A DNA stretch of 47,336 nucleotides from DASZTU01 sp035547675 (GTDB lineage Bacteria; Pseudomonadota; Alphaproteobacteria; Rhizobiales; Devosiaceae). Numbering within the stretch: the stretch's first letter is position 1; each line of letters opens with the position of its first letter. The translations under genes were made by a program, and so were the position numbers. This document shows positions 16,415-24,495 of this stretch, piece after piece. Where the stretch lies: the NCBI GenBank assembly GCA_035547675.1, contig DASZUI010000160.1, positions 1 to 47,336 of the forward strand, written 5' to 3'. Under the pieces are notes generated by a model. That model did not search any database. It had not been told where the DNA came from and worked only from the letters and a program-made list of their open reading frames with translations.

Positions 16415-17359
16415 ATGACCCAGCGCCGCCTTGGCCGCAGCGAGCTTTCCTTCGAGCCCCTGGTGTTCGGCGGCAATGTCTTCGGCTGGACGCTGGAGGA
16501 GGCCGACGCCTTCAAGGTGCTCGACGCCTTCGTCGACGAGGGTTTTACCGCCATCGACACCTCCAATTCCTACGGCAAGGGCAAGTCCGAGACGATGCTC
16601 GGGCATTGGATCAAGGCGCGCGGCAACCGCGACAAGGTGCTGGTCTTCACCAAGGTCGGCTCGGAAATGCTGGCGCCCGAGGACAAGGGCTTGTCGGCCG
16701 CCTATATCGCCCGGGCCGTCGAGGAATCGCTGAGCCGGCTGGGGACGGACCATATCGATCTCTACCAGGCGCATTGGCCGGACCCGAACACGCCTCAGGC
16801 CGAAACGCTCGAGGCCTTCGACCGGCTGGTGAAGGCCGGCAAGGTGCGCACCATCGGCGCCTCCAACCACACGGCCGAAATGCACGAGGAGGCCGAGCGC
16901 ATCTCGGCCGAAAAGGGCCTCGCGCGCTATGAGAGCGAGCAGCCGGAATATAATCTCTATGCGCGCGAGCGCTTCGAGGGGAAGCTGCAGGATTTCTGCA
17001 TCCGGCACGAGGTCGGCGTGATCCCCTATTTCAGCCTCGCCGCGGGCTTCCTGACCGGCAAGTACCGATCGGAGGCCGATTTCGGCAAGAGCCCGCGCGG
17101 GGCGCGCATGGGCCGCTATCTCGACGCCCGCGGCAAGGCCATCCTCGCCGCAATGGACAGGGTGTCGGCTGAGACGGGCGCCAGCCTCGCCGAAATCGCG
17201 CTCGCCTGGCTCATTGCGCAGCCCGGCGTGACGGCGCCGATCGCCTCGGCGACCTCGGTCGAACAGCTCAGGAGCCTCGCTCGCGGGGCCCGGCTCGAGC
17301 TGAGCGCCGAGCAGCTCAGGGCGCTGACCGAAGCGGGGAAGCAGACCGAGGCGGTGTGA
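16415..17359 (+). CDS. Aldo/keto reductase
   Basis: This is a second AKR of 314 residues, distinct from that at 8081. The tetrad is Asp48, Tyr53 (DTSNSYG), Lys80 (FTKVGSE) and His120 (YQAHWPD). The C-terminal nucleotide site is APIASATSVEQLRSL. It resembles the YdjG/Tas-like group that reduces methylglyoxal or sugar aldehydes. The substrate is not determined. The ATG follows GCGGAGATTTGCC, with GGAG at a suitable distance. Downstream is a repeat tract shared with the convergent SDR gene. Confidence 0.92.
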   Translation: MTQRRLGRSELSFEPLVFGGNVFGWTLEEADAFKVLDAFVDEGFTAIDTSNSYGKGKSETMLGHWIKARGNRDKVLVFTKVGSEMLAPEDKGLSAAYIARAVEESLSRLGTDHIDLYQAHWPDPNTPQAETLEAFDRLVKAGKVRTIGASNHTAEMHEEAERISAEKGLARYESEQPEYNLYARERFEGKLQDFCIRHEVGVIPYFSLAAGFLTGKYRSEADFGKSPRGARMGRYLDARGKAILAAMDRVSAETGASLAEIALAWLIAQPGVTAPIASATSVEQLRSLARGARLELSAEQLRALTEAGKQTEAV

Positions 17360-17713
17360 TTCCGTTGTACGCATTGTGATGCCGCCGATACCGCCTCGTC
17401 TCCCTCCCCCTTGAGGGGAGGGATCAAGGGTGGGGGTGCTTCTCCGCAAACGCCAGCGCTGCCCATCCTTCGAGGCTCGGCTACGCCTCGCACCTCAGGA
17501 TGAGGTCGTGGAAGCAAAGCCGACCTCATGGTGAGGTGGGAGCGCAGCGACCCTCGAACCATGGGCAGCGCGCGTTGCCCATCCCCACCTGGCTGCCGCC
17601 ACCCCTGCCACTGCCGTGGCCTTCTCAGGGAAATCGCTCCACCGGAGCGATTTTTTTGTCCTTCGAAGCCCCTCAAGGGGGAGGGGGGCCTTGGCAGCGC
17701 CATCACTCAAATT
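17360..17713. repeat. Repeat-filled convergent gap with a terminator-like hairpin
   Basis: A 9-bp stem TCCCTCCCC / GGGGAGGGA with loop CTTGA lies at 17401-17423. Facing CCATCCTTCGAGGCTCGGCT and GTGAGGTGGGAGCGCAGCGA type repeats fill 17463-17572. At 17631-17653 is AAATCGCTCC-ACC-GGAGCGATTT, followed by four more T (17654-17657). That is a textbook intrinsic terminator for plus-strand transcripts, and it is also a reversed copy of the stem of the composite repeat element. A further CCCCTCAAGGGGGAGGGG tract follows near 17670. No gene is seen. Confidence 0.82.
17631..17657 (+). terminator. Rho-independent terminator built from a repeat hairpin
   Basis: A perfect 10-bp stem AAATCGCTCC / GGAGCGATTT with loop ACC is followed by an unbroken run of T to 17657 (seven T in total from 17651). 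It lies downstream of the aldo/keto reductase at 16415. The same stem appears elsewhere without the T run. Confidence 0.7.
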
Positions 17714-18445
17714 TCACGCCACCAGGAACCCGCCATCGACCGGCAGGATGGCGCCGGTGATGAAGCCGGCAAGCGGCGAACAGAGAAAGAGTGCGGGGCC
17801 GGCGAGATCGGCGGGCGTGCCCCAGCGGCCCATGGGCGTGCGGCCGACCAGTTCGGCATTGCGCTCAAGGTTGGCCCGGGGTGCGGCGGTCATCGGCGTT
17901 TCGATCCAGCCGGGGGCCAGCGCATTGACGCGGATGTTTTCGGCCGCGAAGGCAATGGCGAGCGACTTGGTCAATTGGGCGACGCCGCCCTTGCTCGCTG
18001 CATAGGCGGGCGCGTGCGGCGCGCCGAAGAAGGCGAACATGGAGGCGATATTGAGGATCGCCCCGCCCGCGAGCTTGCTGCGAAAGGCCATGGCGGCGCG
18101 CATCGAACCCGAAAGGTTGATGTCGAGTACGGTCGAGAAGCCTTCGGGCGTGAACTCGGCGGCGCGCAGATTGACCCCGGCGCAGTTGACCAGAACGTCG
18201 AGGCGGTCGAAACGCGCCGCACAGGCACGCACCGCTTCGTCGCTCCTGACATCGAGCGTCGAAAAGGCGATGCCTTCGGCGGCGATTTCGGCCGAGGCGA
18301 CCTCGGCATCGGTAGCGCCGGTGGCGTGGACAGTCGCGCCGGCATCGCGGAAGGCGGTCGCAAGCCCCAGCCCGATGCCGCCCGTGCCGCCGGTCAGGAG
18401 GACGGTCTTGCCGGTGAAGAAGGGGGTGGCCCAGGAGGAGGTCAT
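17714..18445 (-). CDS. Short-chain dehydrogenase/reductase
   Basis: This 243-residue classical SDR has the NAD(P) motif TGGTGGIG (18-25), NCAG near 87-90, and the catalytic Ser135, Tyr148 and Lys152 (YAASK). The ending SPLAGFITGAILPVDGGF is typical of the family. It is likely a sugar or polyol dehydrogenase given its neighbours. The ATG at 18445 gives a normal N-terminus (MTSSWATPFFTGKTVLLTGG); an upstream ATG would add 11 Gly/Arg-rich residues read from repeat DNA. It is the last gene of a minus-strand group with the cupin and the Gfo/Idh/MocA dehydrogenase. A hairpin element separates it from the cupin gene. Confidence 0.9.
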   Translation of the reverse strand: MTSSWATPFFTGKTVLLTGGTGGIGLGLATAFRDAGATVHATGATDAEVASAEIAAEGIAFSTLDVRSDEAVRACAARFDRLDVLVNCAGVNLRAAEFTPEGFSTVLDINLSGSMRAAMAFRSKLAGGAILNIASMFAFFGAPHAPAYAASKGGVAQLTKSLAIAFAAENIRVNALAPGWIETPMTAAPRANLERNAELVGRTPMGRWGTPADLAGPALFLCSPLAGFITGAILPVDGGFLVA

Positions 18446-18583
18446 GGTCGCGGGACCCCCTCCCATCCTCCCCCGCAAAGGGGGGAGGAGTGCCCTGTGG
18501 CAAGGCGGTGCAACGCGTCCTCCCTCCCCCCTGCGGGGAGGGATGGGGTGGGGGTTCTCAGGCAGATCACCTGAGCCATCCTC
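18446..18583. repeat. Hairpin element inside the sugar-oxidation operon
   Basis: Between the cupin and SDR genes lies TCCCTCCCC-CCTGC-GGGGAGGGA (18521-18543, 9-bp stem), facing a second G-rich block, CCTCCCATCCTCCCCC, at about 18464-18479. Such an intercistronic hairpin could lower expression of the distal gene or stabilise the upstream mRNA. No gene is seen. Confidence 0.65.
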
Positions 18584-19081
18584 TCACCGGATGAACTGGT
18601 CGACATAATCCGCCCCCAGCCCGGCCTTGACGTAATGGGCGCGGCACATGTCGATCTTGGTGAAGACGTCCTCGTAGCCGATCTGCCGGTTCTGGTCGTC
18701 GAGATAGACCATGCAGCCGGAAATGTTGAAGAAGGTGATCATCTCCTCGCAATCGGCGGGCACGGTGAGGGTGTGGATTTCGCCCGGCGGCTCGAAGACG
18801 TAGCTGCCGGTCTCGGCGACCCAGTCGTGCTCGAGATAGTGCCATTTGCCCTTGATGACATAGCCATGCACGGGCTGGGGATGCACATGCTTATTGAGCA
18901 CGCCGGAGCGGCGCACGCGCAGCAGATTGCACCACTGGCCGACCATGGTGTTGAGCATCAGCGGGCGGAACCAGATATTGGGCGCCTGCGGCACCCAGAC
19001 CCGCTCATCCGCCGGCATTGCGATAGTGGCGATTTCCATCGGCGCAAGCTGATGCGCCGATCCCCTCGTGTTTTGATACAT
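18584..19081 (-). CDS. Cupin protein, 2,4'-dihydroxyacetophenone-dioxygenase-like
   Basis: This 165-residue single-domain cupin contains the metal-binding stretch NKHVHPQPVHGYVIKGKW at residues 63-80 (His65, His67, His72) and the second motif PPGEIHTL with His103. The layout resembles 2,4'-dihydroxyacetophenone dioxygenase family proteins. Many family members of this type sit in sugar operons, where a ring-cleaving role is unlikely, so the annotation should be read as a fold family. The frame lies 60 bp downstream of the galactose-dehydrogenase-like gene and is probably co-transcribed with it. The function is unassigned; a sugar isomerase or lactone-related role is possible. Confidence 0.8.
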   Translation of the reverse strand: MYQNTRGSAHQLAPMEIATIAMPADERVWVPQAPNIWFRPLMLNTMVGQWCNLLRVRRSGVLNKHVHPQPVHGYVIKGKWHYLEHDWVAETGSYVFEPPGEIHTLTVPADCEEMITFFNISGCMVYLDDQNRQIGYEDVFTKIDMCRAHYVKAGLGADYVDQFIR

Positions 19082-19141
19082 TTGCTCTCTCCCGAATTGG
19101 CAGAGAGCATGCCCTGCGGCGCGGCCTAGCTCAAGCGGCGG

Positions 19142-20080
19142 CTACCAGTTGAAATCCTCGACGTTCTCGCGCGCGCCGAGCAGGAAGGCGTCGGCGACGA
19201 GGCGGAGCGGGGTGCCGTCGACCTCCGATTTGCCCTTCTTCAAGAGCGTCGCGAAACGCTCATAGATGCGCTCATATTCCTCGGAGGGGTTTTCCACCTT
19301 CACGGCATCGTTGACGCGCAGCATCCTGCCGCCCTTTTCGAGCTTGAGCCGGTCGCCCCGCTGCGTCTCGATCGAAATCGTCCAGACCTCGCCCTCGGTC
19401 TCGAGCCAGTTGAAGCCGGCGCTCAGCTTGGGCTGGTGCTTCTGGCCGGATTTGAAGACGATTTCCGCATCGACCGGCGTCTGCCGGTTGGCCGGGAATT
19501 TGAGCCGGGCGCTTTCGACGAAGACCGGGAAGGGCATGATCTTGGAAAAGATCGAGAGTGCATTGATGCCGGGATCAAAGACCCCGAACCCGCCCGGCTC
19601 CCAGACCCAATCCTGCCCAGGATGCCATTTGCGCACGCTTTCGCGCCAGTCGATGCGCACCGACGCGACGCCATCCTTGCGGAGGATTTTCCTCGCCGTA
19701 TCCACCGCCTCATTGTACTGGCTGTGCCAGGTCTGAAAAAGGATGCGCTTTTTCTTCCTGGCGTAGGCGACGAGGTCGTCGAGCTCGGAGATCGTGGTGG
19801 TGGGCGGCTTTTCCATCAGCACGTCCATGCCGGCGTCGAGCGCTTCGCGGACGATGGCATGGCGGACGCCCGGCGGCGTGCAGACGGCGACCAGCTTCAC
19901 CTCCGGCATGGCCGCGTAGAGTTCGGCCGGCGTCTTGAACACCGGCAGATCGCCATGGGCGAGGCCGCGCGTCGATACGGTGGCGGCGAGGGCGAAATCC
20001 TTGCTCTTGTCAATGACCGGCAGGTGCTGGTCCTGCGAGATCTTCCCCACGCCGATAATGGCGATCTTCTTCCTGGCCAA
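19142..20080 (-). CDS. Gfo/Idh/MocA dehydrogenase, D-galactose/L-arabinose 1-dehydrogenase type
   Basis: The N-terminal Rossmann fold KIAIIGVGKISQDQHLP is followed by VAVCTPPGVRH and the MEKPPTTT catalytic Lys motif, then a C-terminal alpha/beta domain with FDPGINALSIFSKI. GVGKISQDQHLP and the EKPP signature match D-galactose 1-dehydrogenase and Azospirillum L-arabinose 1-dehydrogenase. Those enzymes oxidise the sugar to its lactone with NAD(P). I placed the start at TTG 20080 because GGGAGG lies just upstream and the protein then begins at the Rossmann strand; an ATG at 20107 would add nine residues but has no ribosome site. It is the first gene of a minus-strand group with the cupin and SDR. 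Confidence 0.85.
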   Translation of the reverse strand: MARKKIAIIGVGKISQDQHLPVIDKSKDFALAATVSTRGLAHGDLPVFKTPAELYAAMPEVKLVAVCTPPGVRHAIVREALDAGMDVLMEKPPTTTISELDDLVAYARKKKRILFQTWHSQYNEAVDTARKILRKDGVASVRIDWRESVRKWHPGQDWVWEPGGFGVFDPGINALSIFSKIMPFPVFVESARLKFPANRQTPVDAEIVFKSGQKHQPKLSAGFNWLETEGEVWTISIETQRGDRLKLEKGGRMLRVNDAVKVENPSEEYERIYERFATLLKKGKSEVDGTPLRLVADAFLLGARENVEDFNW

Positions 20081-20118
20081 GGCTGGTCCCTCCCTGTTTG
20101 GCGGCATTTATCAATGCC

Positions 20119-20132
20119 GGCAGGCGCCTGCC
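20119..20132. promoter_or_regulatory. 14-bp perfect palindrome, candidate operator
   Basis: GGCAGGCGCCTGCC lies 39 bp upstream of the dehydrogenase start and about 110 bp before the divergent MFS gene. It is a perfect dyad of a size suited to a dimeric regulator, but it could also be a chance G+C palindrome. Confidence 0.35.
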
Positions 20133-20240
20133 AAGTCGCGAACTGCCGAAGAGTGAACGGATAGCGCGACGGGCGGCCTTGCCCGGCCCGGGCGGCGGGC
20201 GTAGCGAGTGGCGACGCTCTCCCTCCGGCCAATTCCCCAG

Positions 20241-21461
20241 ATGACCGACACCACGCTTTCCGCGCCCCGGCGTGCCTCCGAAACCGCCTTCGCGATCATC
20301 CTCGCGGTGAGCTTCTGTCATCTGCTCAACGACATGATGCAATCGCTGCTGACGGCGACCTATCCGCTGCTGAAGGGCAATTACGGCCTGGATTTCGGGC
20401 AGATCGGGCTGCTGACGCTGACCTTCCAGGTCACGGCCTCGCTGCTGCAGCCACTGGTGGGGCTTTATACCGACAAGCGGCCGCTGCCCTATTCGCTGCC
20501 CGTCGGCATGGCCTCGACCTTTGCCGGTCTCATCGTGCTCGCCAATGCGGGGAGCTATGCGCTGCTCCTCATCGGGGCCGCGCTGATCGGGCTCGGCTCG
20601 TCCGTCTTCCACCCGGAATCCTCGCGCGTGGCGCGGCTGGCCTCGGGCGGCCGCTATGGGCTCGCCCAGTCGCTGTTCCAGGTGGGCGGCAATTTCGGCT
20701 CCTCCATCGGGCCGCTGCTCGCCGCCTTCATCGTGGTGCCCAAGGGCCAGCAATCGCTGCAATGGTTCTCGATCGCGGCGCTCGTCGGCATGGTGGTGCT
20801 CTGGCAGGTGGGCCATTGGTACGCCCGGCACATTCCCGTCCGCTCGAGCGGCAGGGGGCGGGAGGCCGGCGAGGCGCTGCCGCGCGGCAAGGTGGTGCTC
20901 GCCATCGCCGTGCTGGTTGCGCTGGTGATCAGCAAATACACTTATCTCACCAGCCTTTCGTCCTATTACACCTTTTACGCCATCCATAAGTTCGGCGTGT
21001 CGGTGCAGGACGCGCAATTGCTGCTCTTCGTCTATCTCGCCGCGGTGGCGGTCGGGACGGTGGCGGGCGGCGCGCTGGTCGACCGTTTCGGCACACGCTT
21101 CGTCATCTGGTTCTCGATCCTCGGCACCCTGCCTTTCACGCTGGCCCTGCCCTATGCCAATCTGCCGGTGACGGCGGCGCTCACGGTGATCATCGGGCTC
21201 ATCATCGCCTCGGCTTTTTCGGCCATCGTGGTCTTCGCGCAGGAATTGCTGCCCGGCCGGGTCGGGCTCGTCGCCGGGCTGTTCTTCGGCCTCGCCTTCG
21301 GCGTGGGTGGGATCGGGGCCGCCGTATTGGGCGAGGTGGCCGATTGGCGCGGCATCGACTTCGTCTATGCCGTCTGCTCCTATCTGCCGGCGTTCGGCCT
21401 GCTCACCATCTTCCTGCCCCGCATCGGCCATGGCTCGCCGGCGAGGCGCGCGCCGCACTGA
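20241..21461 (+). CDS. MFS transporter, fosmidomycin-resistance (Fsr)-like
   Basis: This 406-residue, 12-segment membrane exporter of the major facilitator superfamily begins with SFCHLLNDMMQSLLTATYP in the first segment. It has the highly characteristic loop SSVFHPESSRVARLASGGRYGLAQSLFQVGGNFGSS, both hallmarks of Fsr. Fsr-type proteins export small molecules such as fosmidomycin; the natural substrate here is unknown. The ATG at 20241 gives the same length as the Escherichia coli protein; a GTG at 20208 would add 11 residues. It is divergent from the sugar-oxidation operon. A perfect hairpin follows the stop. Confidence 0.9.
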   Translation: MTDTTLSAPRRASETAFAIILAVSFCHLLNDMMQSLLTATYPLLKGNYGLDFGQIGLLTLTFQVTASLLQPLVGLYTDKRPLPYSLPVGMASTFAGLIVLANAGSYALLLIGAALIGLGSSVFHPESSRVARLASGGRYGLAQSLFQVGGNFGSSIGPLLAAFIVVPKGQQSLQWFSIAALVGMVVLWQVGHWYARHIPVRSSGRGREAGEALPRGKVVLAIAVLVALVISKYTYLTSLSSYYTFYAIHKFGVSVQDAQLLLFVYLAAVAVGTVAGGALVDRFGTRFVIWFSILGTLPFTLALPYANLPVTAALTVIIGLIIASAFSAIVVFAQELLPGRVGLVAGLFFGLAFGVGGIGAAVLGEVADWRGIDFVYAVCSYLPAFGLLTIFLPRIGHGSPARRAPH

Positions 21462-21475
21462 CACTGACCTCTATT

Positions 21476-21496
21476 GCCGAATAGCAAATATTCGGC
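21476..21496 (+). terminator. Hairpin after the MFS gene
   Basis: GCCGAATA-GCAAA-TATTCGGC forms a perfect 8-bp stem with a 5-nt loop, 14 bases after the stop codon. There is no T run, so it may be a pause or mRNA-end structure rather than a classical terminator. The next 90 bases are unusually A+T rich and lead into the PilZ gene. Confidence 0.55.
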
Positions 21497-21588
21497 CGGC
21501 CCGGCGGCGCAGTTCCTGGCCTTAACGCTTTATTTCCAGGTCAGGACCGATTTTATGCAAATCATTTTTTATTTGAAGATTTCCATTT

Positions 21589-22317
21589 ATGAGCAACTCG
21601 GTCCACACTGCTGGAGCGGGCGAGGCGACCGTTCCCGACGTCAAATACATCGGTGACCTGACGGGGTGCTATACCCTGTCGAGCCGCGAACACCAGCGTG
21701 ACCGGCCGCAGGTGTTTTCCTGCCGATCGCGCAGCATAACGCCCTACCGGGCCGTGCTCGAGGCGCCGGTCGGCGGCGCGATGGGGGAAAGCCTGGGGCT
21801 GAAGCTGGATGCGCTGGGGCTGATGCGCGCCAACATAAGGCGTCCGCTCCGGGGCGGATTCGTGGTCGATCTGGTCATGAGCCCTGCCGAGCGGGGCCGG
21901 CTCGCCGCCCGGATCGACTGGCTGAAGCGGCGTCACCTGCAGGCGGTGGATGAGCGCCGGCGCGCCCGGCGGTGGCTGCCGCATGATCCCCATTCGATGC
22001 TGATGCTGGCCGGCGGGGTGGATCTGCCCTGCTTCATTGCCGACATTTCGACCTCGGGCGCGGCGGTTTCGGCGGACATCGCGCCGGAGATCGGCGAGCC
22101 GGTGGTGCTCGGCGCCGTGCTGGCGCGCACGGTGCGGCGGACGGAAGGCGGCTTTGCCGTGCAGTTTCTGCAGGAGCAGCACCGGGAGATCGTGGAGCAG
22201 ATGCTGTCCCCGCCACCGGCGAGCCAGCGCGACAGGCTGGCCGGCATGCTGGCGGCCCTCGGGCACATGGGCCCGGCGCGGGCGCTCAGCGGATCAGCAC
22301 TGCCCGGAAGTCATTGA
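21589..22317 (+). CDS. PilZ domain protein
   Basis: This 242-residue cytoplasmic protein has a C-terminal PilZ-type domain: the arginine-rich DERRRARRWLPHD at about 122-134, followed by DISTSGAAVSADIAPEIGEPVVLG, carries the RxxxR and DxSxxG pattern that binds cyclic di-GMP. The N-terminal half (ERDRP-like HQRDRPQVFSCRSRSITPYRAVLEAP) looks like a degenerate second PilZ barrel. A role in motility or surface control is inferred from the family. It is preceded by an A+T-rich leader, including ATCATTTTTTATTTGAAG, quite unlike the rest of the window. Its last 32 bases overlap the end of the convergent glycerate kinase gene. Confidence 0.75.
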   Translation: MSNSVHTAGAGEATVPDVKYIGDLTGCYTLSSREHQRDRPQVFSCRSRSITPYRAVLEAPVGGAMGESLGLKLDALGLMRANIRRPLRGGFVVDLVMSPAERGRLAARIDWLKRRHLQAVDERRRARRWLPHDPHSMLMLAGGVDLPCFIADISTSGAAVSADIAPEIGEPVVLGAVLARTVRRTEGGFAVQFLQEQHREIVEQMLSPPPASQRDRLAGMLAALGHMGPARALSGSALPGSH

Positions 22318-23542
22318 CATTGGTGCCGGTCGGGCCGGTGACGAACAGGTCACCGATTGCCGCAAAGGCGGTAAAGGCGTCGTTGCGGGCGAGCGCATCC
22401 AACGGATCGATGCCGGCGGCCCGGAGCCGGGCGGCGGTGGTACCATCGGCAAAGGCCCCGGCATTGTCCTCCGTGCCGTCTATGCCGTCGGTGTCGGCGG
22501 CGAGCGCCGCAATGCCGGTCAGGCCATCTATCGCGATGGCGAAGGCGAGCAGGAATTCGGCATTGCGGCCGCCCTTGCCGCCCTTGCCGCGCAGGGTCAC
22601 CGTGGTTTCCCCGCCGGAGAGCAGCACGACGGGCCTCGTGAAGGGCCGGTTGCGGGTGGCGATTTCGCGGGCGATGGCGGCATGCACCTTGGCCACCTCG
22701 CGGGCCTCGCCTTCGATAGCGTCGGAGAGGATGGCCGCTTCCACGCCTGCGGCGCGGGCGGTTGCAGCGGCGGCCTCCAGCGACAGGCTCGCCGAGGCGA
22801 TGATCTCGACGTGGTTGCGGGCGAAGCGCGGATCGTCGGGGCGCGGGGCGGGATTATCCTCGCCGGCCAGCGCCGCGGCGGCGGCGGGCGGCAAGTCGAT
22901 GCCATAGAGCCCGACCAGCCGGCGCGCCTCGGCGCGGCTCGACAGGTTCGGCACGGTGGGGCCCGAGGCGACGAGCGACGGGTCGTCGCCCGGCACATCG
23001 GAGACGACCAGCGTCACCACGCGAGCCGGTGCGGCCAGGGCGGCGAGCCGCCCGCCCTTGACGCGCGACAATTCCTTGCGGATGGCATTCATGACGCCGA
23101 TGGGCGCGCCCGAGGCAAGGAGCGCGACATTGACCGCCTGCTCGTCGGCCAGGGTCATGCCGGGACCGGGCGCGGCCAGCAGGGCCGAACCGCCGCCGGA
23201 AATGAGCGCCACGACCAGATCGTCGGCAGTGAGGCCACGGAGCATGGCCATGAGCCGGGCGGCAGCGGCTTCGCCCGCCACATCGGGCACGGGATGGCTC
23301 GCTTCCAGCACCTCGATACGCGAGGTCGGGGCGGCATAGCCGTAGCGGGTGACCACCAATCCCTGAAGTGGAGCGTCCCAGGCCTTTTCGAAAGCGGCGG
23401 CCATCTGGGCGGCGGCCTTGCCGGCGCCGATGACGATGGTGCGTCCCCTGGGCTTTTCGGGCAAAGCGGCGGCGATGGCGGGGCCGGGCTCGGCCCGGGC
23501 CACGGCAGCGCGGAACAGGCTTTCGAGCAAATCGCGGTCCAT
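22286..23542 (-). CDS. Glycerate 2-kinase (MOFRL/DUF4147 family)
   Basis: This 418-residue protein has the N-terminal DUF4147 domain (IVIGAGKAAAQMA and ALISGGGSALL) and the C-terminal MOFRL domain (VVLLSGGETTVTL, GGRNAEFLLAFA, AADTDGIDGTEDNAGA). This is the GckA/TtuD type, which phosphorylates D-glycerate to 2-phosphoglycerate; older annotations call it hydroxypyruvate reductase. It would take up glycerate made from tartronate semialdehyde or sugar-acid breakdown. The ATG at 23542 follows GGGAGGGGTG; a GTG codon directly upstream is a possible start. The 3-prime end overlaps the PilZ gene by 32 bp. Confidence 0.92.
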   Translation of the reverse strand: MDRDLLESLFRAAVARAEPGPAIAAALPEKPRGRTIVIGAGKAAAQMAAAFEKAWDAPLQGLVVTRYGYAAPTSRIEVLEASHPVPDVAGEAAAARLMAMLRGLTADDLVVALISGGGSALLAAPGPGMTLADEQAVNVALLASGAPIGVMNAIRKELSRVKGGRLAALAAPARVVTLVVSDVPGDDPSLVASGPTVPNLSSRAEARRLVGLYGIDLPPAAAAALAGEDNPAPRPDDPRFARNHVEIIASASLSLEAAAATARAAGVEAAILSDAIEGEAREVAKVHAAIAREIATRNRPFTRPVVLLSGGETTVTLRGKGGKGGRNAEFLLAFAIAIDGLTGIAALAADTDGIDGTEDNAGAFADGTTAARLRAAGIDPLDALARNDAFTAFAAIGDLFVTGPTGTNVNDFRAVLIR

Positions 23543-23651
23543 CACCCCTCCCAGTCGGAAGGGTTATGAACAGGCCGGCCGCCCCATGCAAGCTGTCACC
23601 CGACCGACATGGGAGGCAAATAGAGGAGTGCCCCGGCAGTCTCGGAAGGAA

Positions 23652-23725
23652 GGCTCCAGACGCTTGATTCATCGCGCTTTCGGACCGAAACCGCCGGGCG
23701 GCGCGCCTGCCGGCGGTCTGGAGCC
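23652..23725 (+). promoter_or_regulatory. Possible three-way-junction RNA element upstream of DUF1045-phnM
   Basis: A closing stem GGCTCCAGAC (23652-23661) / GTCTGGAGCC (23716-23725) is perfect over 10 bp. Inside lie TTTCGGACCGAAA (23678-23690) and CGCCGG / CCGGCG (23692-23697 and 23710-23715). Together they could fold as a three-way junction about 70 bp before the DUF1045 start. It matches no riboswitch class that I recognise. Confidence 0.35.
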
Positions 23726-23796
23726 GGCCGCCGAAAAGTGCTAGGCGACGTGCCGGCGCCGCTTCTCGCCGCCCTGCCCCCAGCTACGGAAGCCCC

Positions 23797-24495
23797 ATGG
23801 CCGAACGCTACGGAATTTATTACGCGCCCGCGCCCAGCAGCGAGCTCTGGCGGCTTGCCGCGATCTGGCTCGGCCGCGACGCGCTGACGGGCGCGGCGCT
23901 CGAAGCCGATGTGGGCGGAATCGATCCCGAGCATCGCCATGCGCGCACCAAATCGGCGCGGCGCTATGGCTTCCACGCCACCCTCAAGGCGCCGATGCCG
24001 CTCGGCCATCACCTTGAAGGCAAGGATCTCGACCGCGCGCTCAAGGCCTGGACCGCGGTGCACGGCCCCGTGGACATCGGGCCCCTGGTGCTGAAGCCGG
24101 TCGAAGGGTTTCTGGCGCTGGTGCCGGCCGAACAGAGCGCCGCGCTGACCGCTTTCGCCGGCAAGGTGGTCGAGGATTTCGAGGGCTTTCGCGCGCCGCT
24201 GTCGGGGGCCGAGCGGGCGCGACGGCTGGCCGGCGGGCACCTGACGCCGCGGCAAGTGGCATATGTCGAGCGCTATGGCTATCCTTACGTATTCGAGGAA
24301 TTCCGCTTCCATATGACGCTGACCGATCGCCTGCCGGCCGAAGAGCAGGCGGATTTCCGCGCGGCGATCGAAGGCGTCTTCGCCCCCGTGCTCGGCGGGC
24401 CGGTGCTGCTCGACCGGCTGGCGCTCTATCGCGAGGCCGAGCCCGGCGCCCCCTTCGAGCGGCTGCGCGACTATCCCCTCATAGGAGAGCTGTGA
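23797..24495 (+). CDS. DUF1045 phosphonate-metabolism protein, 2H phosphoesterase fold
   Basis: This 232-residue protein carries two H-x-T motifs, His60-Ala-Thr62 (GFHATLKAP) and His172-Met-Thr174 (FHMTLTD), at the spacing of 2H phosphoesterases. It is the putative phosphonate-metabolism family (DUF1045) commonly encoded in phn operons. 2H enzymes act on cyclic nucleotides or 2',3'-cyclic phosphates. By analogy it might open 5-phosphoribosyl 1,2-cyclic phosphate, the job of PhnP in Escherichia coli; that is inference. Its TGA overlaps the phnM ATG (TGATG), so the two are translationally coupled. Confidence 0.88.
   Translation: MAERYGIYYAPAPSSELWRLAAIWLGRDALTGAALEADVGGIDPEHRHARTKSARRYGFHATLKAPMPLGHHLEGKDLDRALKAWTAVHGPVDIGPLVLKPVEGFLALVPAEQSAALTAFAGKVVEDFEGFRAPLSGAERARRLAGGHLTPRQVAYVERYGYPYVFEEFRFHMTLTDRLPAEEQADFRAAIEGVFAPVLGGPVLLDRLALYREAEPGAPFERLRDYPLIGEL

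Noticed and set aside
18584..19081. A role in aromatic degradation, suggested by the 2,4'-dihydroxyacetophenone dioxygenase similarity of the cupin
   Set aside because: Its neighbours are sugar dehydrogenases and no aromatic-ring genes are near. Only the cupin fold is supported.
23652..23725. A tRNA-like cloverleaf
   Set aside because: It lacks the T-arm GTTCRA sequence, an anticodon arm of the right size and a CCA-adjacent acceptor layout.
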